A stretch of 32,500 nucleotides of DNA from Glandiceps talaboti. Taxonomy: Eukaryota > Hemichordata > Enteropneusta > Spengelidae. The translations under genes and the position numbers were made by a program. Position 1 is the stretch's first letter. Every line of letters begins with the position of its first letter. The stretch is from the NCBI RefSeq assembly GCF_964340395.1, contig NC_135567.1, positions 10,654,484 through 10,686,983 of the forward strand. Direction: 5' to 3'. This document shows, in pieces, positions 1 to 10,400 of this stretch. The notes under the pieces were generated by a model. That model made no database searches. It was given only the letters and a program-made list of their open reading frames with translations, and was not told the DNA's origin.

Positions 1-612
1 TTGTTTGCTGTCCCTGTGAAGGTCAAAGGTTATTCGAATGATCACATTCACTGACGATAACCTTGACCATGGAGGTATGCCTTGATCATTGTGGAAAACC
101 ACAGCCTCGTTTCCGGCACCGTTATATCACAGTGTCGCCCGGAGTGTCGCGTCAGAAATATCAGCTCTGGTTTGAGAGAGTGACCTTGACTGTCGCCTGT
201 TATTATTTCATTCACAACGACCTTGTAAGCTGGGTACAAACTGATCACCACGTCACAGTGTAGAAAGTTTGGCCGGTGTCACATGAACAACGCCCCTCCC
301 TTGTTATGGGGTTAACATTCGAGACGGCATACAATGATATCCAGTTGTTGCCAGTTTGTCAGCCAACAAGTCCGCTAACGAAGGAACAGCTAAACAGTCT
401 TATGTGTGCTATGATTGGGGCTAACTATAGTAACTCCAGCGATAGTCAACTCCGTAAGATTTCCATTTTTTTCAAAACCCGACAAATAATAACTGAAAAT
501 AAAAATGTCGACACACAAAATGAAATGCAAAAAAAAAAGATAAATAATATTGCAAACTCAAGGCTAACTTATTAGCTTTCTTAATAACAGGAAAGACCAG
601 ACATCGTCAATT

Positions 613-629
613 TTTACGAATTTCGTAAA
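613..629. promoter_or_regulatory. 17-bp perfect palindrome
   Basis: TTTACGAA-T-TTCGTAAA, followed at once by a further TTTACGAA half. Dyad symmetry suggests a possible dimer-binding site. No factor can be assigned. Confidence 0.25.
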
Positions 630-1076
630 TTTACGAATCTACCAAGGCGCCATCTCGCACAAATCGGCATACCCCGGTCTCTACACCTGTTACTATTAAA
701 TGTACTTGCTTACTGGTATTAGTCGCACTCTCAACTGAGAAAGTTAAGACACGCATGCATGCTTCAAAGTTTGTCAACTTTTGACCACGTGACCACTTTT
801 GACCAGAGTTCGACCCAGGCCAAACATTAGTTAGTCAACCATAACAAATGAGAACACTGTCATTGTGCCACAACCATTACCCTTCTGACTAAAAAAACCC
901 ATGCAAATAATTACAAAACGAAAAGAACACGTTTCGGGTGCTACTCTGAAACAGGTAGCAAATAAAAACAATGTAATAACTCCGTACGACAACAAATTAA
1001 TTGTCTGGGGAGGTTGCTTTCAAGGACCCCACACGAGATTTAGTTGTTTTTAAAAAACTGTATGAAATTTATCTAA

Positions 1077-1090
1077 AGGTCATGACGTCA
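1077..1090 (+). promoter_or_regulatory. AGGTCA half-site next to a full CRE
   Basis: AGGTCA at 1077-1082 directly abuts TGACGTCA at 1083-1090, a perfect cAMP-response-element palindrome. Function is inferred from the motif alone. Confidence 0.3.
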
Positions 1091-1159
1091 TCAATGTAAT
1101 GTTATCTGACAACATTGACGTGCCCTAAAAAGGTCATTCTCACTGATGAGAATTAGTCT

Positions 1160-1175
1160 TGACCTTTCGTGACCT
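1160..1175 (-). promoter_or_regulatory. DR4-type nuclear receptor element
   Basis: On the minus strand, two perfect AGGTCA half-sites are separated by four bases, the spacing bound by thyroid-hormone and LXR-type receptor heterodimers. More isolated half-sites lie nearby. Confidence 0.35.
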
Positions 1176-1370
1176 TTGAAATCCGGGAAGTGAAACCTCA
1201 TTATTGTTTCAGATTGACCATTGTCCGGATACCACGAAGTAATAGAATTGAAAGAAACTTCTTCCACTTTCTCACGAGTTGGAAAAAAGATTTGATACTT
1301 TATGCGTTCACCAAGCTGAGAGGGGAACTTCTGACGTAAAGAGGACAGTCATTTTGTTTTACGACGACGA

Positions 1371-1633
1371 TGAGTGAGTGAGTGAGTGAGTGAGTCAGTC
1401 AGTGAGTCAGTCAGTCAGTCAGTGAGTCAGTCAGTCAGTCAGTCAGTCAGTCAGTCAGTCAGTCAGTCAGTGATTGAGGGAATGAGTGAGTGAGTGAGTG
1501 AGTGAGTAGGTGAGTCAGTCAGCCAGTGAGTGAGTGAGTGAGTGAGTGAGTGAGTGAGTGAGTGAGTCAGACAGTCAGTCAGTCAGTCAGTCAGTCAGTC
1601 AGTCAGTCAGTGAATCGGTGAGTGAATCAGTGA

Positions 1634-1692
<59 letters not shown>
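1371..1692. repeat. Compound (GTGA)n/(GTCA)n/(GTCT)n microsatellite
   Basis: About 320 bases of tetranucleotide repeats, shifting between TGAG and TCAG units and ending in TGTC units from about 1636. Confidence 0.95.
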
Positions 1693-1698
<6 letters not shown>

Positions 1699-1988
1699 AA
1701 ATTTGGTCTCGTCTTGTAAATATATGTACAGTTGTCAACGTCACATTACTATCACCATAGCAACAAGTTGTTCTATGTGTTCTATCGTTTTCTCAGGTCA
1801 AGGCTTCTATAATGTCGTGCTTGTCATCAACTGTGTTTACATAATTTTATCAACTGTTTTGTTTAAAGAAATATGTGTTTGCCAACTTTTCCGAAGTCGA
1901 GCCACTAAAAACATTTCCATACTGCAACATGAAGGTTATACCGAAAACGTATTCATTGTGCACGTGTTATGTGCTATCACATACTGTA

Positions 1989-2068
<80 letters not shown>

Positions 2069-2083
2069 GCCTGCCTGCCTGCC

Positions 2084-2115
<32 letters not shown>

Positions 2116-2249
2116 GGCGGGCGTACGGACGGACGGACGGACGCACGCACGCACGTGTGTGTGTATGTATGTATGTATGTATGTATGTATGTATGTATGT
2201 ATGTATGTATGTATGTATGTATGTACGTATGTACGTATGTAAGTATGTC
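1989..2249. repeat. Compound microsatellite, CTGT to CTGC to GTGC to GGAC to ATGT
   Basis: About 260 bases in which the four-base unit changes stepwise by single substitutions along the array while the 4-bp phase is kept. It creates several spurious open frames on both strands. Confidence 0.95.
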
Positions 2250-2442
2250 AATCCAAGAATTAAGCATGACTAAATCATACAACATACTCAGTAACGGTCT
2301 CACCACTACAACCATAATTAATACCATACATGCTATCTCCATATCAAAGGTGTGAAACTATCATCACCTTGACGTTGATCATGTAAACATGCTAACTACA
2401 ATAAATCAACCAAAGTAAACTTCTCTTGTTTGTTCTCTGCAG

Positions 2443-2562
2443 GTTATTGACGTGAATTCAGCGTTATCTTGGGGGTACTTCACCGGGGTTCAGTGTCGTT
2501 CCATTGACCGTTGTCAGTCCTTCTACGGTCTACTGCCTCGGGCTACGATATAACTGTTCAGT
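2443..2562 (+). other. Possible 5' untranslated exon of gene A
   Basis: A pyrimidine-rich stretch ending in CTCTGCAG precedes 2443, and a full-consensus donor GTAAGT follows 2562. The enclosed 120 bases have no ATG. Another acceptor (CAACTTCAG) ends at 2729, and the bases from 2730 to the start codon also lack an ATG. This fits a non-coding leader exon spliced to the first coding exon. It is inference from splice signals only. This stretch could instead be promoter DNA. Confidence 0.35.
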
Positions 2563-2816
2563 GTAAGTAGTGACTCGATAGATGAAAACAGCGGGAGTTA
2601 AATTTCTTACGTCCAGTGGTTACTTCTCACACGGTTGTTGAACTCGCTGCGAACAGTGCCAAAACCTGATACTGTATACAACATTACAACTTCTATATAA
2701 ATAACAGAGCTGTGATTTTACAACTTCAGGGGAACACTTTACAGAGAAGTACAAATCGCGATTCCCGCTCAGATCTGTAACGAGAATCGACAGGTGTCTG
2801 GACGGTGATAACTGTA

Positions 2817-2858
2817 ATGGCGTTCTCAAGAACCCTTTTCGTCTCTTTGTATTCACTG
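2817..2858 (+). CDS. Gene A exon 1: signal peptide start
   Basis: Fourteen codons beginning MAFSRTLFVSLYSL, then GTAAGT (phase 0). The hydrophobic run continues into exon 2, forming a typical signal peptide. ATG at 2817 is the first ATG after the acceptor at 2729, which supports this start. The exon itself may begin at 2730. Confidence 0.75.
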
Positions 2859-5037
2859 GTAAGTTGTTCGTATTTTTCTTTAAAAAAAAAAAGTTTTAAA
2901 AAAGGTAAAAAAATAACAACCTGTAAACACACGATAGCTGTGTTATAACAAGTCATTCATGAAAAACTATGTTTCATTTTTGATAATTTCTTTTGAAATT
3001 TACATTTTCGACATCGCAGACTATCTTTTACCGTTTATTTGTAGTATTCAGATATTGAATGGTTTAAAAAAAATACTTTTTTTTAAACAAACTTTTTCAA
3101 AAATGACAAAATTGCTAGACCGTTTTCCTTTCTGATGCCTTGTAAACGTTACACTGTAAATGTGATTCGATATATGCCAAAAGTGATGGAAATGTTTTTT
3201 TTATTTCATATTTTATGAGAAGCATTACCAATGTTTTATTTTTCACAATAACTATGTTATAGTATAAGGTCTTAGTCCTGCTTGGTAGCGAATTGAACCA
3301 CAGGGAAAAGGACCAATAATCGCGGATTTCTAATATTATTTTCTCTATATTTCAAAAGTTTTAACTGTTATTTCCTCTCATATTTTGTTTTCCTAATTCA
3401 TACCATTATCACTGTCTTATCAGAGTTTATCAACTTTGCATTCATCAGTAGATTACTAATCCTAGAACAAACTCACGGGCACATTGTGCGCGTGCGCAGT
3501 GAGTGTAAACATCTTCTGATCCGACTGAAGGAAGTCACCGTGTACTGCTATTAGTCAGTTCAGTAGATGTTTACACGCAAAGTTTTTTATGTACAGATTT
3601 TAGTAAAATTTATCTCGAGGGGCTGCTTATTTTAGAATATTGAATTGTTCTGTTATTGTTTAGTTTGTCACTGGTACATTTTTTGCATACATTTGCATAA
3701 ATTAACGGCCTGTCTACTTGCCAAAACGATTTTTCGGGTTTGGTTTGTTATTGTCGTTGTTGAAGTGGCCGTGTGGATAAAAAATGGGGTATCTATTACG
3801 GATTTGTAATTAAAGAGACAAGTTTCCCGTGTTTTGCTGCATCTAATGTCTAATTCTGTATAACAAAATGTTGTTTGGTGCTTAACATGCATAGGCCTAT
3901 ATATATATGTGAAATAAAAAAAAAGTCACGAAAATAAATTCAATAAAACAAAACTACAAGCCCCTGTGACATTTATACACAAACTGATCAATAGCATTGT
4001 AAGATTATTGAGGTGTTATGTTCAGAAATATCGGGATGCAAGTAAAACAGCGCAAGGCAAACCAAATCCCATGTGAAAACGAAATTTGTTCGTTGAGGGC
4101 GCTACAAAGTAGAATCCTCATGAAAATCAACTCACGTCCGACTTTTGCAGATCTTGTGTAATTTTACCGTATTTGACGGGAAAACATCACAAAAACGCAC
4201 GAGAAAATTTCTTAATTTTCAATTAGTCGACGCGAACTTGTAAATCCAAGTACTGAATTGTAACAATAATGTTGTTTTAATAGAGGCAAACCCTCTTACA
4301 AGTTCATGAAGTTACAGCGCGTACCTCGGTCTTCAGACCAGCGCCCTCAATGGCAAACCTTTGTACGCTTTCAATGTAAAGTAAGCAGGTTAGTCGCCCC
4401 CCCCTTTACGGGCTAGTCCAGGGGTTGAGCAGCTAGACTTAGAGGCCTAGGCCTATTACAATTCTTCAACTCCTTGGGGAGCATATATCCAGTACACATC
4501 CTCACTTTCGTCGACAATTGACAACTGAAAAACATGATTTTTATATAAAAGATATGATTCTATGTTTACTTACAGGTTGCTTTGGTATCAGTTGTCTCAG
4601 CTTCTGCAAGGATAGAATTACGATTAGAACACTTTGACAATCGTGACAAAACCATTATAGCTGGGGGGAGATGTGATCCATTTGGCGGTGACTGTGACAT
4701 CAGATTAAACTTTTGTTTGGAAAATGCTGTCAGGTAAACATTGATTGTGATACAATTGGTGTATGTATGTATGTATGTATGTATGTATGCATGTATGTAT
4801 GTATGTATGTATGTATGTATGTATGTATGTATGTATGTATGTATGTATGTATGTATGTATGTATGTATGTATGTATGTATGTATGAATGTGTGTGTGTGT
4901 GTGTATGTGTGTGTGTGCATGTGTGTATGTGTGTATGTATGTATGTATGTATGTATGTGTGTATGTGTGTGTATGTATGTATGTATGTGTGTATGTATGT
5001 ATGTATGTATGTATGTATGTATGTATGTATGTATGTA

Positions 5038-5074
<37 letters not shown>

Positions 5075-5117
5075 ATGTATGTATGTATGTATGTATGTAT
5101 GTATGTATGTATGTATG

Positions 5118-5149
<32 letters not shown>

Positions 5150-6522
5150 TGTATGTATGTATGTATGTATGTATGTATGTATGTATACAAGTAATAAATG
5201 CCGTCCGGGTAAATACACGCCGACGTAGGAAGCGTGTATTGCCAGGATGGCATTTATCTTGTACACCGGCTAATAATTCAATGGTGTCATATTCTTACCA
5301 GGAAAAAGTTCATACACCCATTGTTTATGTTTTGATTTTCGACAAGACACCCTGACGCCAACGTGACTTCCAATCGAAGCTGACACGTGTCAACAAACTG
5401 GATACACGCCTGTGTCAACATTCAATGTCACACACGTATATCGCTATGTTGCACGACGAAAATAGCAATTTACATCCCAATGTACAGTGTATTTCATACC
5501 ACTATGTATTTGCTCGATATTATTATGCAGGACATTCATACTACAAACTACTCAATACAATCACATCCATCATGTGTATGCAACTAGTGATATGAAATTT
5601 AATCGCCACTGATAAAACGTAAACCTGGCTACTGACATCAAAAATACAACTTTCAGCGAAATTGTTTATCTGTGTCTAGTGTAAAGAAACAGCATATTAA
5701 TTACATGCAAATGAAATACATCATTCAAACTTTTGAAATGTCGTGTATTACGAAGCAATAGTAGTACCGTCTACCTCTCGCAAGTTGTAGTAAAATACAC
5801 CATTCAAACTACAATGCAATACCGTCCACAATTATTGTGACTTTTTGTCCATTCCGTCTTCATCCCTATCTTCGGCCCAACTATTCCAAACTTGCATGAT
5901 GAGCTAGTATTTTTTTCAGTGTATTTCTGTGTGTTTTTCAGTACACTTGCCTTCAGTTTCTGATCTATGTCCTCAGCTGTCATAACAGCAAACCATCGCT
6001 TTCCCCCTGCCATTATACCGTCTACCTTGTAGTATGTGTATTTTATTCACCTTCTAAATACACTCTGAGGTAATGTTTATTATTACGAAAATAGTGTTCA
6101 ACGTGTGAACGGAAGTCTTATCTGTTCAGTCACAGTCTGGGGTCATGTTTTTGTTATGATTGTCTGCGTCTAATCACTCTTCCCTGGATGCCATTAATTG
6201 GATCTCATACACAGAAAATACACTCCCGCCACTAACATTTGATAAATTTGCTACTCTGCTCATACACCTGTCTTCACGCTTTTCCCTGATTGGTCAATAG
6301 CCCTCATTTATAACTGTCAGTCGAAATTTAACGCCCAGCCGGAGTACAAGTATGTATGTATGTATGTATGTATGTATGTATGTATGTATGTATGTATGTA
6401 TGTATACATGTATGTATACATGTATGTATGTATGTATGTATGTATGTATGTATGTATGTATGTATGTATGTATGTATGTATGTATGTATGTATGTATGTA
6501 TGTTTGTATGTTTATATATCTA

Positions 6523-6607
<85 letters not shown>

Positions 6608-7366
6608 GAGTCTCATCTTTCCTTTCAATATCTACCAATTGTTCCATTGTGTCCACACAGTACTGGTTCCGAAGACTTTACAAACTGTTTGGTACACAAG
6701 AATAGTAGACTGATCTATACAGATAGAAATTCATTTGATTTCCCGGATGTAATACCAAGCGATATTCTTCAACCAGTTGGGGTGTCAGTCGGTTCATGGA
6801 CAGTAAGTAACACCATTATTGTGTGTAGTAGTTTATTCAAAGTGACATCATCACTTGTGTGTATTGACGTCATCATTTATGGGAATTGCATTATTCAAAA
6901 TAATGTCATCATTTGTGTGTAACCATGTCATCATTTCTTGGTACTATGTATTATTTAGACGTCTTCAGTTGTGGGTAGTACGTTTAATACGTTGTTCAAA
7001 GTGACATCATGATTTGTGTGTAGGTTCGTCATCATTTGTGGGAGCTACACTTTTCAAAGTGACGTCATCACGTTTGGGTAGTGTAATATTGGAGCGAATC
7101 ATGACAAACTGCAGAAGCCAAGTGAACTCCATCCACATACTAAGGAGGAGATCGCATTGCGCTTGGCATTTTAATGCCTATTAGCCCGCTTAGTCGATCA
7201 CCAATGTCAAGATCAACCAACAACAGCACACAGGTTGAATTCTAGGCTAGGATCATACATGGCGTGCGGGAGGGTGGGGGGAGGTATGTGCGGTAATGTG
7301 CATAGTGCTTATGACTTTATCATGTTCAGTTTGTGCGCATGCGTTCAATGGCGTCTGTGATATAGG

Positions 7367-7408
<42 letters not shown>

Positions 7409-10400
7409 AATAGTGGAGGTGTCTTTCTGAAGAGAATAGTGCTCAATGCACTATTAATAGCATAGCATAATATACTCAGAAATTAAGAGATATTAAGTCA
7501 TAACTCAGTGTTTGACGCTTCTGTGAGTATATATATTCATTCTGTAAACATTCATTGCCTATTCCATACTCAGATGGTCCACCAACAAGAGTAAACAATT
7601 CCTTCTTTCCTCCATCCATAGGGTAATGTTCGATTTAAGGCTGTGGCCTTCGATGTTGATAATATTGGTTCGGATGATAAAGTCGATGTTTATGACAAAA
7701 CTGTGAGTATCGTGGCCGATAAGAGAAGAACACTGGCTACGTGGTATAGTTACACCGTAGATGGCGATCATAGCTCAACGTAAGTTAATTAATATGGAAA
7801 TTCAGGATTCTAACTTTAAACAGAGAGAGACACAAACTAAACACTACTGTTGCAAAATGTAATTATGCACACAGTAGGATGGAGTTTTTGTTGGCAAGTC
7901 TCCTCAAGTGGCAGCACAGTCAACCCGATTCAGTGTTTACACTATCTTGACTACAAGGTGATTATATCCACATAACAAAGACACTGCTATTATGCACTCC
8001 ACCTCATTCAGTGTTTACACTATCTTGATTACAGGGTGATTATATCCACATAACCAAGACACTGCTATCACCCACTTGAGTAATCTACCACATTACATTA
8101 TAACAACAACATTTGCAGTTTGGGATTACCATAGCTTGCCTACAGCTTCATTTCAAGTTACCTTTCACCAACACTGATTGCTAGAACTACATATAAAGAA
8201 ACTGCACTTACTACACTTTGAGGTAGCAAAAATAAATGAAAGCAATTTCATGCGACATTTTGTCTATATGAAATCAACTGAAGTGCCACCGTGCCTGAGA
8301 CATGGAACTCAGGCGTCAAAACATTGGCACCCATGTGTCCGCGTCTTGTGCATTTCAATGGTTCATCATTCGCAGTCCTTTTCTCCCGTGATAAATCTAA
8401 CAACACCACTTTCTTTGTATTTCTAGGATCGACATCAAACTACGAGTGTTCTGTGATGACAATTACTATGGATCTAGTTGTAATGTCTTCTGTGCAGCAC
8501 AATCTAGCTTGACAGGACACTATAGTTGTAACCCTGACAACGGAGCTAAAGTTTGTCACTCAGGATGGACAGGCGAATACTGTGATGTCAATGTAGACGA
8601 CTGTGCTGGTACTCCATGTCAAAATGGCGGCCATTGCACTGATCAATTGAATGGCTATATCTGCGACTGCGCACTTGGTTTTACAGGTAAACAAATTCAT
8701 ATCATTCCAACCATGATATATGTCAGGATGACCATATTTTCATGTTTCTAACGGCCCAACATACATCACAATTTTGGTTTTGACGTAAAAGAGTACAAAA
8801 TGAATAAATGCAGGCCCTCTGGAGCCGGTTTTGAATAACGTTACATTACTGAGGGTTAGATGGCAAATTTACAATCTCTGTATTCAACTGAAAATTATTA
8901 TTGTTGCAGAACCTTGCTAACAAGCTAATTTCATTGTAACAAAAAAGTGTATTATTTCTTCTTCAGGAGATCAATGTCAAACAAACATAGATGACTGTGC
9001 AAACTCACCATGTCTGAATGGCGCCATATGCATTGATGAAGTTAACAGACATCGGTGCATATGTACGGCTGGTTACCATGGGAATACATGTGAAATCGAA
9101 ATTGATGAATGTGCCGTATTTCCTTGTCAAAATGGCGCCACTTGTACAGACGACATTGCGGAATATTCCTGCACATGCGCAATAGGTTACGAGGGCCAAA
9201 ACTGTGAAACAGAGATTGACGAATGTGCAAGCAATCCTTGTAAAAACGGCGGGATGTGCATTGATGAAGTTGCCGGGTATATTTGTGAATGTTTGAGAGG
9301 ATTTGCAGGAGAAAACTGTCAAATCGATTCCAATGAATGTAGCAGCAGTCCATGTCAGAATAACGGAATTTGCCGCCATTTTATCGATTACTACAACTGC
9401 ACATGCTTGCCAGGATATGACGGCCACCATTGCGAAATTGACATAAACGAATGTCAAAGTTTACCCTGTTTCCATGGTGCTACCTGTGTTGACGTCATCA
9501 ATGGTTTCCGTTGTAGCTGTGCATCTGGTTTCACAGGAATGCAATGTGAACATGATATTAATGAATGTGCAAGTGACCCCTGTCAAAACAATGCAAATTG
9601 CACGGACGAGGTTGATGGATTTACTTGCGAATGTACATCCGGGTACGAGGGTGATCTATGTGACGTCAACATAGACGACTGTTTAGATTCACCATGTGAA
9701 AATGGCGCTACTTGCATAGATGGCATTGCAGACTACGCATGTACGTGTGCACCTGGGTTCACAGGATTAGACTGTTCAATTAATATCGACGATTGCGCTG
9801 ATTGGCCATGTATGAACAATGCCACCTGCCAAGATCAAGTAAGTAGTTTGCATATCTTATATAAAATACCATCAATTTGATAGTCAAAATTTAAAAAAAA
9901 AATTATGCTATGAATAGATTTCAAGGGTCAGACTTCACTGAGGTCCAAATGTTAATATGTTACCATGGTTTCCATGAATGTCATTTTTAATCACAATAAA
10001 GCGTTCTACTAAGTCGAATAAAAATATTTTGATTTCTTAAAAGATGTCAGATTTCAAAACATAATGGAATGTCAAGACAGTTTCAGCTTCATCTTGATGT
10101 CCAATTTATATATTTCGTTAATTTATGGCTTTTTGGAATGAGCTACATACTTGGAAAAGAGGGGAATAGGCCTTTCCAAAATTTACCATGATGGCGCTCT
10201 ACTTCCTGTGTGTTTGTACCTTGGGGGTATACATGGTATAGGTTACTAGGTTAATCATAGAGCACTGTTGCTTTCCTCGATGTTGGTACAATATAAAAAC
10301 ATCCCTGATTTACACTTCTACAGAATACCAAAGGACAAAGCTCCTCAAAAACGGTACTATGAGGTGATGATACCCCCAATTTGAGTGAGGGCGCTGTATT

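Larger units (their letters stand above)
1..2442. other. Upstream region of gene A, no supported gene
   Basis: Two short open frames on the + strand (63-263 and 276-575) lack recognisable domains or convincing splice signals, and I do not call them. The region holds several AGGTCA/TGACCT half-sites, a CRE, a perfect short palindrome (613-629) and two large tetranucleotide arrays. It may contain the gene A promoter. No TATA box stands out at a clear position. Confidence 0.5.

Noticed and set aside
276-575. 99-codon + strand frame with natural-looking composition
   Set aside because: No recognisable domain, no convincing acceptor, and it ends in A-rich sequence. It could be an exon of an unseen neighbour, but there is not enough to call it.
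1703-2355. Long open frames on both strands over the tetranucleotide arrays
   Set aside because: A 4-bp unit without stops stays open in all frames and gives periodic SVCL, CMYV and THIH-type peptides. They are not genes.
4705-5355. Open frames over the (ATGT)n array
   Set aside because: Same artefact of stop-free simple repeats. The only coding part here is gene A exon 2 at its left edge.
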